From Ignavibacteriales bacterium (GTDB lineage Bacteria; Bacteroidota; Ignavibacteria; UBA10030): 32,114 bases of DNA. The stretch is taken from the NCBI GenBank assembly GCA_016192345.1, contig JACPUH010000067.1, positions 1 through 32,114 of the forward strand, given 5' to 3'. Made by a program: the position numbers and the translations under genes. This document shows positions 23,681 to 32,114 of this stretch, one piece after another. The notes beneath the pieces were generated by a model that saw nothing but the letters and a program-made list of their open reading frames with translations, did no database searches and had not been told where the DNA came from. The number at the start of each line of letters is the position of its first letter. The stretch's first letter is position 1.

Positions 23681-25104
23681 CGGACACACTCATCCAGAAG
23701 GATGCCCTTCACATCGAATAACTGGAGATGAAGGGGCATCTGCCCCAGTGCATGGGTTGAGCACGAAAGGCACGGATCGAAACACCGGATTCCCGCCTCT
23801 ACCCGGTTGAGCATCCCTTCGGCAATGGACTGGCCATCGACATAGTGCATGGCGATCTGCCGGACCGTGCGGTTCATCGCGAGGTTGTTCTGAGCCGTTG
23901 CGATCAGCATGTTGACCTTCTGCAGCACGCCATTCTCATTCACCCAATAGTGATGGAACAGGGTGCCGCGCGGCGCCTCGCAAAAGCCCACCCCTTCGTC
24001 CCTGTTGATCATTGCTTTTGCACGGATGTGTGAACCGAAGAGCGAAGGGTCGTGAAGCAGTTGTTCGATCTTCTCGACGGAGAACAGAAGTTCGATCAGT
24101 CGGGCATAATGATAATAAAACGAGTTGTTCATAGCGTCCGCGTCCCCGGCCATCGCCTTGAAACACTTTCGTTCCGCTTCCGCGAGAGGCGTCTCGATAT
24201 AGTCACAGATATTCACGCGGGCCAGCGGCCCGACACGGTACATCCCCTTCGGATATCCCAGGGGGCGATAGTAGGGGAATTTGAGATAGGACCAGGGTTC
24301 CGACTGCTCCCCCAGGAAATGCTGATACAGGCGCGGATCGAGTTTGTCGGCAACGATATTTCCCCCGCCATCCATCACGCGCAATGTGCCGTCATAGTAC
24401 TCAAGTCCTCCGTCCTCCGAAACCAAACCGACGAACAGCGAACGGAAATTGCCGAAGTTGGGGATATCGGCCTTATACCGCTCATGAATCTTCTTCAGCG
24501 TCTCCAGGGCAAGCAGGACGGTTTCCCTTGCCTCGGGGATCCAGGCAAGCAAGTGTTCTTTTTTTGTAGCGTCGAACGCCTCACGCACGCCACCTGCCAC
24601 AGCCCATGGTGTATGGATCTTCCTGCCTCCGAGGACTTCGATAACCTCCTGACCGAACTTCCGCAACCGGATCCCGCGGCGCGCGAATTCCTTGTGCTCA
24701 CCAATCAGGCCGAAGACGTTACGCTTCACGGGGTCCGAATCGAACCCGAGAAGAAAGTCGGGAGACGAAAGATGGAAGAAGCTGAGAGCATGCGACTGCG
24801 TCCATTGCGCCAGGGTCATCAGCCGGCGGAGTTTCTCCGCCGTTTCCGGTATCCGGATCGAGAGGATTTCGTCGCCGGCTTTCGCCGAGGCAATAAGGTG
24901 GCTGGCCGGACAAATGCCGCAGATCCGTGAAGTAATCCCCGGCATCTCCCACATCAGGCGTCCTTCACAGAACTTTTCGAAGCCCCGAAATTCGTTGACG
25001 TGGAACCGTGCATCGGAGACCGTCCCCTGCTCATCCAGGTGGATCGTAATCTTCGCATGACCTTCGATGCGGGTCACCGGTTCGATTGTGATAGTCTTGA
25101 CCAT
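23677..25104 (-). CDS. hoxH: NAD-linked [NiFe] hydrogenase large subunit HoxH
   Basis: HoxH carries the NiFe(CN)2CO active site that oxidises H2 or reduces protons. The four nickel ligands are present: C62 and C65 in [10 protein letters not shown] (L1) and C445 and C448 in DPCLSCSTH (L2). The start [21 protein letters not shown] is typical. After H451 a 24-residue tail ([10 protein letters not shown] and onward to ECVR) remains, to be cut by the downstream peptidase, so the enzyme depends on maturation. The length of 475 aa and neighbours HoxEFUY indicate a group 3d-type bidirectional, cytoplasmic hydrogenase. The gene follows hoxY by five bases. Confidence 0.97.
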   Translation of the reverse strand: MVKTITIEPVTRIEGHAKITIHLDEQGTVSDARFHVNEFRGFEKFCEGRLMWEMPGITSRICGICPASHLIASAKAGDEILSIRIPETAEKLRRLMTLAQWTQSHALSFFHLSSPDFLLGFDSDPVKRNVFGLIGEHKEFARRGIRLRKFGQEVIEVLGGRKIHTPWAVAGGVREAFDATKKEHLLAWIPEARETVLLALETLKKIHERYKADIPNFGNFRSLFVGLVSEDGGLEYYDGTLRVMDGGGNIVADKLDPRLYQHFLGEQSEPWSYLKFPYYRPLGYPKGMYRVGPLARVNICDYIETPLAEAERKCFKAMAGDADAMNNSFYYHYARLIELLFSVEKIEQLLHDPSLFGSHIRAKAMINRDEGVGFCEAPRGTLFHHYWVNENGVLQKVNMLIATAQNNLAMNRTVRQIAMHYVDGQSIAEGMLNRVEAGIRCFDPCLSCSTHALGQMPLHLQLFDVKGILLDECVR

Positions 25105-25109
25105 AATTT

Positions 25110-25658
25110 CTATCCGTAGCGCAAATAAGCGTTGGGAAGCACCGGCATTCTCCCCTGTAAAAGCTCGTTGATCGTGAACCAGATTTCATCGGCTGTCGGG
25201 GGACACCCATGCAGGAAAGCATCGACCTTGATGAACTCGTGGAGCGGTCGTGCCTGGTCCCGGAGTTTCGCAATGGTCACGAATTCCGACGGAATGGTCG
25301 GATCACCGTCGGCAAGCTCCACGTAGGCCCGGTGCATGATCTCGTCCGTGCTGAACCGGTTGCGCATCGCGGTCACGTTTCCCGTCGTTGCACAATCGCC
25401 GAACGAAATAACACAGCGGGAATTCCGGCGGATGCGGTGGGCAAAGTCTTCATTCTCAACATTCGTAACCGCCCCTTCCACGAGCGTGACGTCCACGTCC
25501 CGCGGAAACTCCTTTACATCGGCGATCGGGGAATAGACCAATTCGATCTTGTCGGCCAGGTCGATCAGCTTTTCATCCATGTCGAGAAACGACATATGGC
25601 ATCCGGAACATCCTCCCAACCAGACTGTGGCAACGCGAGGTTTCATCGTCGCTTCCAT
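25110..25658 (-). CDS. hoxY: NAD-linked [NiFe] hydrogenase small subunit HoxY
   Basis: HoxY holds the proximal 4Fe-4S cluster next to the active site of HoxH. Likely ligands are C17 and C20 in [15 protein letters not shown]89 in SFGDCATTG and C152 in FLHGCPPT. It is short (182 aa), lacking the C-terminal ferredoxin part of membrane-type small subunits, and has no Tat signal, as expected for the cytoplasmic Hox type. An alternative start is the ATG at 25646 ([12 protein letters not shown]), which has GGAAG at good spacing and fits the usual HoxY N-terminus; the longer form is listed. Confidence 0.95.
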   Translation of the reverse strand: MEATMKPRVATVWLGGCSGCHMSFLDMDEKLIDLADKIELVYSPIADVKEFPRDVDVTLVEGAVTNVENEDFAHRIRRNSRCVISFGDCATTGNVTAMRNRFSTDEIMHRAYVELADGDPTIPSEFVTIAKLRDQARPLHEFIKVDAFLHGCPPTADEIWFTINELLQGRMPVLPNAYLRYG

Positions 25659-25659
25659 G

Positions 25660-25959
25660 TTAATGGCTCACTTCCACGTGATAGGATCCGTCGCTTCCTT
25701 CCGCCTTCCGGATCACAAACAGGTCACCGCGGCGAAGGCCGCTCCACCGGATAAAAAAATGATCATGGGGAAGATCCGGACCCTGGCAGGAGCATGCGTA
25801 CGACTCGACCGTTCCCGCCCGCTTCTGTGTCCCCCCGTCCATGAAAAAGGTCTTGCCCGGGTGGGGAAAGAAGGAAAGCCTGTTCTTCAGGACGAAGATA
25901 TAGCCTTCCCGCGCCTCCTGGGTGGAGATCCTTCGGCGATAGGCGGTGAGTGTTTTCAT
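25660..25959 (-). CDS. Small protein of unknown function between hoxU and hoxY
   Basis: A 99-aa protein with the start chosen at the ATG at 25959, which has AGGAAGGG upstream and follows the hoxU stop by four bases. It is predicted to be soluble and beta-rich: EAREGYIFVLKNRLSFFPHPGKTFFMDGGTQKRAGTVESYACSCQGPDLPHDHFFIRWSGLRRGDLFVIRK. A CSC pair and a histidine-containing PHDHFF segment stand out. I cannot name the family. The tight placement between two hydrogenase subunit genes suggests an extra subunit or dedicated assembly factor of the Hox enzyme. Confidence 0.85.
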   Translation of the reverse strand: MKTLTAYRRRISTQEAREGYIFVLKNRLSFFPHPGKTFFMDGGTQKRAGTVESYACSCQGPDLPHDHFFIRWSGLRRGDLFVIRKAEGSDGSYHVEVSH

Positions 25960-25963
25960 CTGC

Positions 25964-26695
25964 TTACCCTTCCTCATGAATATCGATCCATTCACGTTTT
26001 TGCCTTGCTGTAACGATATACCTCAGGAAGTCGCGTTTCTTTTCCATTTCCGCGACGGTCGCCCCCTTTTCAATGAGCGCCCCGACGGGGCACACCAGGA
26101 CGCATTTGCCGCATGCGGTACAGGCTTCCGAATCTCCCCACGGATCGTCCAAACCGGAAACGATCTCGCAACGGATCCCCCGGTGAGCGATGTCCCAGAC
26201 GTGTGCCCCCTCCACTTCGTGACAGACCCTGACACACCGCGTGCACAGGATGCATCGGTTCCGGTCGATGATGAAGTCCTTGTGAGACGCGTCCAATTCC
26301 TTTTTGGGATAGAGATAGGGGAACCGGACGTACTGGAGGTTCATCTCGTACGAAAGGTTCTGCAGTTCACAATGGTTGTTCACGACACACACCGCGCACT
26401 GATGGTTCCCTTCAGATGCCAGGAGTTCGATGATCATTCTCCGGTATCGCTGCAGGCGATCGGTGTTGGTATGGAGGACCATCCCCTCCACCGGCTTGGT
26501 CGAACAGGCCGGCGTCAGCTTCGACGAGCCCTCGACCTCAACAAGACAAAGGCGACACGCGCCGACTTCGGAGAGCCCATCAAGATGACAAAGGGTCGGA
26601 ATGTGGATCTTATGCTGGCGGGCAATCGTCAGGATCGAGTCGCTGTCGTTGCCGCTGAGATGCTCGTCGTTGATCGTGAGTGTCACTATGGCCAT
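25964..26695 (-). CDS. hoxU: Hox hydrogenase diaphorase subunit HoxU
   Basis: HoxU is the electron relay between the flavin subunit HoxF and the hydrogenase dimer; it matches the N-terminal part of complex I NuoG. Clusters visible: 2Fe-2S (C36, C47, C50, C64), a His/Cys 4Fe-4S site (H98, C100, C103, C109), and two ferredoxin motifs (C148, C151, C154, C158; C192, C195, C198, C202). The length of 243 aa is normal for HoxU. Its ATG lies inside the end of hoxF (10-base overlap), indicating coupling. No membrane segment is present. Confidence 0.96.
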   Translation of the reverse strand: MAIVTLTINDEHLSGNDSDSILTIARQHKIHIPTLCHLDGLSEVGACRLCLVEVEGSSKLTPACSTKPVEGMVLHTNTDRLQRYRRMIIELLASEGNHQCAVCVVNNHCELQNLSYEMNLQYVRFPYLYPKKELDASHKDFIIDRNRCILCTRCVRVCHEVEGAHVWDIAHRGIRCEIVSGLDDPWGDSEACTACGKCVLVCPVGALIEKGATVAEMEKKRDFLRYIVTARQKREWIDIHEEG

Positions 26696-28344
26696 GGTCG
26701 TTCCGTTTCTTGGCGCTCGCCGTTGGTCGGCACAAACCCCTCCACGGGCTGAAGGAGCTCTTCATATTCCGTGCGAAAGAACCGCAAGGTCGAGAGCACG
26801 GGGTTGGGGGCCGACTGCCCAAGCCCGCAAAGGCTGGTCGCCTTCACCATCATGCATAGTTCCTCCAACAGCCCGATATCCTCCGCGGTCGCTTTTTTGT
26901 TGACGATTTTCCCGAGCAGCCCGGCGATGTGAGCCGTTCCGACCCGGCACGGGACACATTTCCCGCACGATTCATCGACACAGAAATCCATAAAATATTT
27001 TGCCACGTCCACCATGTTGGATGTGGAGTCCATCACGATCAGTCCACCGCTCCCCATGATGGACCCGATGCCCGCAAGCGATTCGTAATCCACCGGCAAG
27101 TCGAGATGTGCGGACGGGATACACCCGCCTGACGGGCCACCCGTCTGGGCGGCCTTGAACTCCGTCCCCTCTGTCGTCCCTCCGCCGATATCGAAAATAA
27201 TGGTGCGCAGAGGAATTCCCATCGGAACTTCGATCAGTCCCGTGTTTCTGATCTTCCCCGCCAGCGCGAAGACCTTCGTTCCCGTGCTCTTCGGCGTACC
27301 AATGGCCGCGAACCATGCACTCCCATTCCGGATGATCGGGGCGATATTGGCAAAGGTCTCAACATTATTCAGGAGCGTCGGTTTTTCCCACAATCCGCGC
27401 TCAGAGGGGTACGGGGGACGGGGTTTGGGTCTGCCGCGACGTCCCTGGATCGAACGCATCAGCGCGGTCTCCTCACCACAGACAAACGCCCCGGCGCCGA
27501 TCCTCAGGTCGATCCGAAAACTGAAATTAGAGTCGAGGATCTTGTTTCCCAACAAACCGTTCCGTTCGGCCTGCTTAATTGCCAACCGGAGCCGTTCGAT
27601 TGCCAGCGGATATTCGGCGCGAATATAGATATAACCTTGTTGAGCCCCCACCGCATATCCTGCAATCACCATCCCTTCCAGGATGCGATGCGGGTCCCCC
27701 TCAAGAACGCTTCGGTCCATGAACGCACCCGGGTCTCCTTCATCGGCGTTGCAGACAACATATTTCTGATCGCTCTCGGCTTTCTGCACAATCCCCCATT
27801 TTAAGCCGGTGGAGTATCCAGCACCGCCGCGCCCGCGCAAACCGCTTTTCCTCACCTCGTCGATAATTTCGCCCGGTTGCATCTCTCCGAGGGCTTTCCC
27901 CAGGGCCTCATATCCTCCGGCGGCGAGGTACTCATCGAGACTCTCCGCATTGATGCGGCCACAGTTCTCCAGCACGACCTTCACCTGAGAGGCGAAGAAA
28001 GGGACGGTTTGATCAACTAGGTGATCCGAGACGATTTCACCCCGCATCATGTGACTCGTCACAATGGCATTCGCCGCCGAGGTATCGACCCGTTCATAGA
28101 GCACATCATCCGGGTGGACCTTGACCAGCGGTCCTTCGCCGCAGAGTCCCATGCACCCCGTGCCGACGACCTCAACTTCGGTATCCATGCCCCCCGTCTT
28201 CAGGGACTGCTTCAGGGATTCCGCCGTTTCCTTGCTGCCGCATGAAACGCACCCGGCCGCGGAACAATAGAGGATACGCCGTTTCCATTTTCCCTGACGC
28301 TCGCGTTCTTCCCCTGCTCGCTCGCGAAGATCTTCAATCGTCAT
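26686..28344 (-). CDS. hoxF: Hox hydrogenase diaphorase subunit HoxF
   Basis: HoxF binds FMN and NAD(H) and links H2 turnover to the NAD pool. An N-terminal thioredoxin-like 2Fe-2S domain carries C27, C32, C64 and C68. The NuoF-like core follows: [17 protein letters not shown] (FMN), [46 protein letters not shown] (NADH), and a C-terminal 4Fe-4S site (SCGKCVPCR with a later C in SLCGLGQ). The frame is open upstream, but the ATG at 28344 has GGAGGTGG ahead and overlaps the hoxE stop (ATGA), so I use it (552 aa). Confidence 0.96.
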   Translation of the reverse strand: MTIEDLRERAGEERERQGKWKRRILYCSAAGCVSCGSKETAESLKQSLKTGGMDTEVEVVGTGCMGLCGEGPLVKVHPDDVLYERVDTSAANAIVTSHMMRGEIVSDHLVDQTVPFFASQVKVVLENCGRINAESLDEYLAAGGYEALGKALGEMQPGEIIDEVRKSGLRGRGGAGYSTGLKWGIVQKAESDQKYVVCNADEGDPGAFMDRSVLEGDPHRILEGMVIAGYAVGAQQGYIYIRAEYPLAIERLRLAIKQAERNGLLGNKILDSNFSFRIDLRIGAGAFVCGEETALMRSIQGRRGRPKPRPPYPSERGLWEKPTLLNNVETFANIAPIIRNGSAWFAAIGTPKSTGTKVFALAGKIRNTGLIEVPMGIPLRTIIFDIGGGTTEGTEFKAAQTGGPSGGCIPSAHLDLPVDYESLAGIGSIMGSGGLIVMDSTSNMVDVAKYFMDFCVDESCGKCVPCRVGTAHIAGLLGKIVNKKATAEDIGLLEELCMMVKATSLCGLGQSAPNPVLSTLRFFRTEYEELLQPVEGFVPTNGERQETERPWP

Positions 28345-28865
28345 ACCGCCACCTCCTCTCCGGACCGCTTCCACGCGTCGACTTTGCCGACGGCCGATTC
28401 AGTGGTAAGTTTTCCCGCCACGGCATTATCCAAGACAGCGACCGGGGCAAGGCCGCAAGACCCGACGCATCGTGCCGAGATCAACGAAACCTTGTTATCC
28501 TCTGTTGTCTCCCCGAATTTCGCCCCACACCGGTGCTCCACAGCATCCTGGATCGCTGCCGCTCCCTTGACATAACATGCCGTTCCCATGCAAAGCACAA
28601 AGACATGCTCGCCATTCGGTTTCAGCCGGAAAAAGTGATAGAACGTTGCCACGCCGTACACCTGGCTCAGGGGGCGCTTCAAGGCCCTGGCAACGTAAAT
28701 CATCAGATCGTCTTCAAGGAAGCCGAAGATTTCCTGGGCGGCATGCAGGACCTCAATCAGGGCATCGCCCCTGCCGTGGTGCTTGGTGATGGCGCGATCG
28801 AGAAGTTTGAACCTATTGTCGCCGCTCGGGTGTGCGGGTGACTGGACGGTTGGAGGGTTTGCCAT
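28341..28865 (-). CDS. hoxE: Hox hydrogenase diaphorase subunit HoxE
   Basis: HoxE is the NuoE-like thioredoxin-fold 2Fe-2S subunit of the pentameric HoxEFUYH enzyme. Ligands are C92 and C97 ([13 protein letters not shown]) and C133 and C137 ([14 protein letters not shown]). [18 protein letters not shown] is the family's conserved central block. Length 174 aa is typical. The ribosome site before the ATG is weak, and an in-frame stop lies a few codons upstream, so the start is fixed to this ATG. Presence of both HoxE and the thioredoxin-like domain of HoxF gives two 2Fe-2S centres at the NADH end. Confidence 0.96.
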   Translation of the reverse strand: MANPPTVQSPAHPSGDNRFKLLDRAITKHHGRGDALIEVLHAAQEIFGFLEDDLMIYVARALKRPLSQVYGVATFYHFFRLKPNGEHVFVLCMGTACYVKGAAAIQDAVEHRCGAKFGETTEDNKVSLISARCVGSCGLAPVAVLDNAVAGKLTTESAVGKVDAWKRSGEEVAV

Positions 28866-28892
28866 GGGGGATCCGGATCAAAACAAACATTC

Positions 28893-28928
28893 CCTTGACA
28901 TGGGCGATGTGACAACCCCAGGTCAAGG
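28893..28928. repeat. Short inverted repeat between hypB and hoxE
   Basis: CCTTGAC (28893-28899) and GTCAAGG (28922-28928) form a 7-bp dyad with a 22-base loop in the 76-base gap between hypB and hoxE. It could be a processing hairpin between maturation and structural genes, or a chance dyad. Confidence 0.3.
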
Positions 28929-28941
28929 ACATACGGGATCG

Positions 28942-29604
28942 TTATGACCGGCCTACAAAAATCATCTTCGACCGGAGCCACGCGCACCATCCCTCCAAAC
29001 CTTCCTTCGTGACGCAGGACGTTTCGAAGATCGTGAGACCGGGGTTGATACTGAGAGCGTTCTTCTTCAGTTGTTCAAGGTTACAATCGACATAGGGGAG
29101 GAGGTCGATCTTGTTGATCATGAGAACCGTTGCATTTCGGAACATCGCCGGGTATTTCAAAGGCTTGTCATCCCCCTCCGTGGTGCTTGCGACCACCACC
29201 TTGACCGCCTCCCCCAGGTCGTAGTTGGCGGGGCAGACGAGGTTCCCGACATTCTCGATGATCAGCAACTGTACCTGGGCAAGATCAAGGTTCGACAGGG
29301 CATCTTCCACCAATTTCGCCTCCAGGTGGCACGACCCATTCGTTACAATTTGTACAACGGGGGCACCGAGGCTTGCGATGCGCCTCGCATCCAGGTCGGT
29401 CTGGATATCCCCCTCGATTACGGCGACCTTCAACTCCCCCTTCAATTGCTGGAGTGTCCGTTCGAGAATGCTGGTTTTTCCCGAGCCGGGCGAACTGACG
29501 AGATTGATGGCAAAGGTGCCGTGCGAAAAGAAGAGCGCCCTGTTCCGCCTGGCGACCTCATCGTTCTTTTGCAGGACTTTCCGTTCGATCGTGATGATAC
29601 TCAT
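28942..29604 (-). CDS. hypB: Nickel-insertion GTPase HypB
   Basis: HypB is a SIMIBI-class GTPase that with HypA inserts nickel into the iron-containing large subunit. The P-loop SSPGSGKT is at 37-44; the metal-binding switch C92-H93 (NGSCHLEA) and C124 (NLVCP) are present, as is the guanine-specificity motif NKIDLL. There is no histidine-rich nickel-storage stretch and no N-terminal CCxxC metal site, so this is the short form (220 aa). The ATG overlaps the hypA stop (ATGA), with AGGAAGAGG upstream. Confidence 0.97.
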   Translation of the reverse strand: MSIITIERKVLQKNDEVARRNRALFFSHGTFAINLVSSPGSGKTSILERTLQQLKGELKVAVIEGDIQTDLDARRIASLGAPVVQIVTNGSCHLEAKLVEDALSNLDLAQVQLLIIENVGNLVCPANYDLGEAVKVVVASTTEGDDKPLKYPAMFRNATVLMINKIDLLPYVDCNLEQLKKNALSINPGLTIFETSCVTKEGLEGWCAWLRSKMIFVGRS

Positions 29605-29963
29605 ACGGCCTCTTCCTGAAAGTCTTCCAGTTCAAGATTGACGACCTGAAGTTCCGTCCCTGAACGGATGCGCGTTTTCCCGCTCCCACATTCCAGGCAA
29701 CGGGATATCCCCGCGTCGTTCCCCGAGATCTGTCCGCATGCTTCACATTCCACCACAAACGGAATGCTTTCAATCTCCATGCGCACGCGGCTCAGTGGTG
29801 TTTTCGCCACGAGGGCGTTGAAGGAAAACTCAAGGGAATCGGGAACCACCCCTGCCATCGCCCCCACCTGCAACCGCACGACCCGCACGTTTTTCCTCGT
29901 CTCCGGCGGGACAGCCCGGTGGATCGTCTCAACAATATTCTGGGCAAGAGCAAGTTCGTGCAT
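29601..29963 (-). CDS. hypA: Nickel metallochaperone HypA
   Basis: HypA binds nickel through the N-terminal MHE (H2) and delivers it to the hydrogenase with HypB. The zinc-binding site is C73, C76, C89 and C92 (CEACGQ and CLECGS), the expected CX2C...CX2C arrangement. Length of 120 aa is normal. The gene follows the Cys-rich small gene by six bases and overlaps hypB by four. The start ATG begins MHELALAQNI, exactly the family N-terminus. Confidence 0.97.
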   Translation of the reverse strand: MHELALAQNIVETIHRAVPPETRKNVRVVRLQVGAMAGVVPDSLEFSFNALVAKTPLSRVRMEIESIPFVVECEACGQISGNDAGISRCLECGSGKTRIRSGTELQVVNLELEDFQEEAV

Positions 29964-29969
29964 CGGTTT

Positions 29970-30302
29970 TCAGGCTGCAGCCTGCATATTCACTTCCTCA
30001 ATCGCCTCGACCACGAGCGGGAAGTATCGATCGAGACCGCACTCCAGGGAACTCCGTAACCCGCAGTCCCCGTCCTGATTGTCCCTGCACGAGACACAGA
30101 TTTCGGAGCGGAGTGCATGAACATAGTCATGAAGCGAGTCGCTCTTGACGGCATTGACGATGCCGATAATCTGAGGCATGAATCGGTTCAGCGCACAGTC
30201 CTCCCATTGCTGGGTACCGCAGATCCCCCGGCCGGTTCGATCAATACAGTGGGCACAAACTTTCGCCCGGATTGCTTCTTCGTACGCAGTCATCTGTGTC
30301 AT
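29970..30302 (-). CDS. Duplicated four-cysteine protein of unknown function, first gene of the hydrogenase run
   Basis: I cannot name this 110-aa protein. It consists of two related halves, each with a CX2C-X7/8-C-X7-C motif: C16, C19, C28, C36 and C69, C72, C80, C88. In each half the cysteines are followed by a similar helix (LNRFMPQIIGIVNAV; LDRYFPLVVEAIEEV). Two identical metal or Fe-S sites per chain are predicted. AAGGAGG lies eight bases ahead of the first ATG. It is the first gene after the candidate sigma-54 promoter and six bases before hypA, so a role in hydrogenase maturation or electron transfer is likely by context. Confidence 0.87.
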   Translation of the reverse strand: MTQMTAYEEAIRAKVCAHCIDRTGRGICGTQQWEDCALNRFMPQIIGIVNAVKSDSLHDYVHALRSEICVSCRDNQDGDCGLRSSLECGLDRYFPLVVEAIEEVNMQAAA

Positions 30303-30387
30303 CGTACCAGCCTCCTTCGGTAGGTGATGAGATCCGCCTTCTACAGTGGGGCGTTGCCCAACGGCAATGGAAGTTGATCAGATGGGG

Positions 30388-30402
30388 GCAATTATTGTAC
30401 CG
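30388..30402 (-). promoter_or_regulatory. Candidate sigma-54 promoter of the hydrogenase run
   Basis: On the minus strand CGGTACAATAATTGC has GG and GC exactly ten bases apart, TTGC at -12 and a -24 box differing from TGGCAC at two positions. Transcription would begin near 30376, giving a leader of about 75 bases before the Cys-rich gene. The match is moderate; the paired palindrome upstream strengthens it. Confidence 0.55.
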
Positions 30403-30439
30403 GTCGGTGACTACCAAAAACAGGTAAAAAACAGGGGCT

Positions 30440-30458
30440 CTTTCTCAGGAATGAGAAG
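30440..30458. promoter_or_regulatory. Palindromic activator site upstream of the hydrogenase run
   Basis: CTTTCTCAGGAATGAGAAG contains the dyad TTCTCA-N4-TGAGAA and matches the element before hypD at 17 of 19 bases. It centres 49 bases upstream of the -24 box. Such a shared dyad at two sigma-54-like promoters is what a common enhancer-binding protein would leave. Confidence 0.6.
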
Positions 30459-30634
30459 TTGGAAGGATGGGTTCTTGAAGAATGGGAAGATTAAGAGCCT
30501 GACTCTCGGAAGGCCGAGTGAAACCGAATGACGCCGGTTCCCTGCGCGGGCCCGACTTGCTCCCTATATTTTTCCGGCGAAGGTAACACTGGCCACGCGC
30601 CGCCGCGGACTACATTGTCATTTGCAGCGGCCGG

Positions 30635-32114
30635 TTATCTCAGCAAGACGAGTTTTTTGGTTTCCATAAATGAGCCAGCCTGCAAGCGATAGAAATAAAC
30701 GCCGCTTGGGAAAGCTGCCGCATTCCATTGCTGTGTGTACACTCCAGGAGGCAACTCGCCTGTAAGCAATAGCGACACTTCTCTTCCCAAAGCATCAAAT
30801 ACTTTTAGTGAAACAAACGATCTAAATGGAAGACTAAAGGCAATAGTCGTCGCTGGATTAAATGGGTTCGGATAGTTCTGGCTGAGCAGGTAACCCCGCG
30901 GCAATCCTGCATGCTGGTTGGGCTCAGCCGAAGTAACGCCGCCTGTCGAAGTGCGAAGAATTGTGCCATACCCTCCCACCACCGTTCCTGTGTTCGCATC
31001 GGTAAAATTGATCGCAGAGAGATTGTTGCTCGTACCGGATCGTTGACTCGTCCAGCTCGTCCCTCCATCGGTTGTCTTGAGTATCGTTCCGCTACTTCCC
31101 ACCACCCAGCCAGTATTCAGGTCGAGGAAATGAACCGAACTCAGGCTCTTGCCTATTTTGGGTGACAGGCTTTTCCACTTCTTCACTCCATTCGTGATCT
31201 TGCAGATTTGTTCTTCCCAGTATCCTCCTACGTAAAGGCCCCCCACCACCCAGCCATTGTTCGAATCTGTAAGGTAAACGTTGTTCAAGTACAAATTATC
31301 CAAAATCGGTTGCCCATTCCAAGTCGCTCCCCCGTTGGTTGTCGTCAGAATCGTTCCACCATGTCCCACGACGCAGCCATTGTTTGAATCGGTGAAATAA
31401 ACGGAGTTGTACCGGTAGTTCGCTTCCATCACCTGACCGGTCCAAGTTGTGCCACCGTCGGTGGTCTTCAGAATCATTCCTTTTCTTCCATACGTGTCCC
31501 CACCCACCGACCAACCCGTATTCAAATCAGGAAAGCAGATGGATAAAATATTATTGCTCGAATTGCTTGCCTGACTCATCCAATTGGTCCCTCCATTGGT
31601 GGTCTTGAGAATCGTTCCGCCGGCCCCCGCCACCCACCCGGTATTGGAATCAACAAAATGAACTGAATAGAGATAACTACTCGTACCGCTCGACTGGATT
31701 GTCCAGTTTCCTCCTCCGTTGATAGTCTTGAGGATGGTTCCACCGCCTCCCACCACCCAGCCGATATTCGAATTGGTGAAATGGACCGATGAGAGACTGT
31801 TGGTCGAACCGTGCACTCGATTTTCCCAAGTCATGCCCCCATCGGTCGTCTTGAGGATCATGCCTCCATATCCTGTCACCCAACCAATATCCCGACTTGT
31901 GAAAATAACCGCGGTGAGTTCCACGGTGGTACTACTTGTTTGGCTTGTCCAGTTTGTTCCTCCATCGGTTGTTTTGAGGATTGTTCCGCTCCCTCCCACG
32001 GCCCACCCGGTATTGGAATCAATGAAATGGATCGACCAAAGAAAGTTACGAGTGCCAACGAATTGGGTTGTCCAGTTTGTTCCTCCATTGGTGGTCTTGC
32101 GGATTGTTTGATCT
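30635..32114 (-). CDS. Secreted Ycf48/BNR-like repeat protein with type IX sorting domain (5' end beyond window)
   Basis: The reading frame is open to the right edge, so the start is missing; at least 492 residues are visible. The main part is a run of about ten units of roughly 40-48 aa with the pattern SVHFTDSNTGWVVGxGGTILKTTNGGxxW, as in Ycf48/HCF136-like beta-propellers and BNR repeats. After a linker (AGLPRG) follows LSQNYPNPFNPATTIAFSLP and a beta domain ending YRLQAGSFMETKKLVLLR, the type A sorting domain for the type IX secretion system. The product is therefore likely exported and attached to or released from the cell surface. It is a separate unit from the hydrogenase genes, and its base composition looks less G+C rich by eye. 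Confidence 0.93.
   Translation of the reverse strand, partial: DQTIRKTTNGGTNWTTQFVGTRNFLWSIHFIDSNTGWAVGGSGTILKTTDGGTNWTSQTSSTTVELTAVIFTSRDIGWVTGYGGMILKTTDGGMTWENRVHGSTNSLSSVHFTNSNIGWVVGGGGTILKTINGGGNWTIQSSGTSSYLYSVHFVDSNTGWVAGAGGTILKTTNGGTNWMSQASNSSNNILSICFPDLNTGWSVGGDTYGRKGMILKTTDGGTTWTGQVMEANYRYNSVYFTDSNNGCVVGHGGTILTTTNGGATWNGQPILDNLYLNNVYLTDSNNGWVVGGLYVGGYWEEQICKITNGVKKWKSLSPKIGKSLSSVHFLDLNTGWVVGSSGTILKTTDGGTSWTSQRSGTSNNLSAINFTDANTGTVVGGYGTILRTSTGGVTSAEPNQHAGLPRGYLLSQNYPNPFNPATTIAFSLPFRSFVSLKVFDALGREVSLLLTGELPPGVYTQQWNAAAFPSGVYFYRLQAGSFMETKKLVLLR

Larger units (their letters stand above)
30303..30634. other. Regulatory intergenic region of the hydrogenase run
   Basis: This 332-base gap lies between the secreted repeat protein and the first hydrogenase-run gene. 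It holds a candidate sigma-54 promoter (30388-30402), an upstream palindrome (30440-30458), a weaker TTCTTGAAGAA element near 30472, and a G+C-rich stretch at 30540-30634 that must include the 3' end of the repeat-protein transcript. I see no gene and no clear terminator. Confidence 0.6.

Noticed and set aside
16070..30302. CRISPR array, insertion sequence or integrase that would mark the hydrogenase region as mobile
   Set aside because: No direct-repeat array, transposase or integrase motif was seen; the locus looks like a stable chromosomal cluster with only small REP-like repeats.

Overview
The window reads as chromosomal DNA of an anaerobic or facultative bacterium, probably from the Bacteroidota/Ignavibacteria side of the FCB superphylum. 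The main taxonomic clue is a Ycf48/BNR-like repeat protein at the right edge that ends in a type IX secretion (Por) sorting domain with the signature NYPNPFNPATTI. The metabolism fits: ferredoxin-dependent 2-oxoacid oxidoreductases, a bidirectional NAD-linked [NiFe] hydrogenase, and an NrfD-type membrane module. Every protein gene I support lies on the minus strand, so genes are read from right to left.

Right edge to centre (32114 down to 16070): after the secreted repeat protein comes a 332-base intergenic region holding a candidate sigma-54 promoter, then a tightly packed hydrogenase run: Cys-rich protein, hypA, hypB, hoxE, hoxF, hoxU, a small unknown gene, hoxY, hoxH, maturation protease, hypF, a hypC-like gene, hypC and a membrane-anchored unknown. 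A second candidate sigma-54 promoter (19499-19513) precedes hypD, a UroD/MtaA-like gene and hypE. Both promoters carry upstream an almost identical 19-bp palindrome (17 of 19 bases), which suggests one enhancer-binding activator for structural and maturation genes. The set is close to complete for a group 3d-type Hox enzyme: diaphorase HoxEFU, hydrogenase HoxYH, HypABCDEF and an endopeptidase.

Centre (15855 down to 6971): an orphan SAM methyltransferase, a 303-base gap, then a five-gene unit encoding two membrane-anchored GcvH-like proteins, a HybA-like four-cluster ferredoxin with a C-terminal membrane anchor, an NrfD/HybB-like quinone-site membrane protein and a third GcvH-like protein. A clear intrinsic terminator follows. 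Next come a histidine kinase with two c-type haem motifs, its NtrC-type sigma-54 response regulator, and an archaemetzincin, each joined by a four-base stop/start overlap. None of the three GcvH-like proteins has the lipoylated lysine in the expected place by my hand alignment.

Left (6820 down to 67): a 2-oxoacid:ferredoxin oxidoreductase region with a two-cluster ferredoxin, alpha and beta subunits, a small beta-sandwich-like protein, a gamma subunit, a small Cys-rich helical protein, then a second alpha and a fused beta-gamma subunit, closed by a MarR-family regulator with a 20-bp palindromic operator candidate at its start.

Together the genes describe electron traffic among 2-oxoacids, ferredoxin, NAD(H), H2 and the quinone pool. 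The regulatory link between the haem kinase/regulator pair and the two hydrogenase promoters is an inference. Functions are read from motifs and gene order only; no database search was possible.
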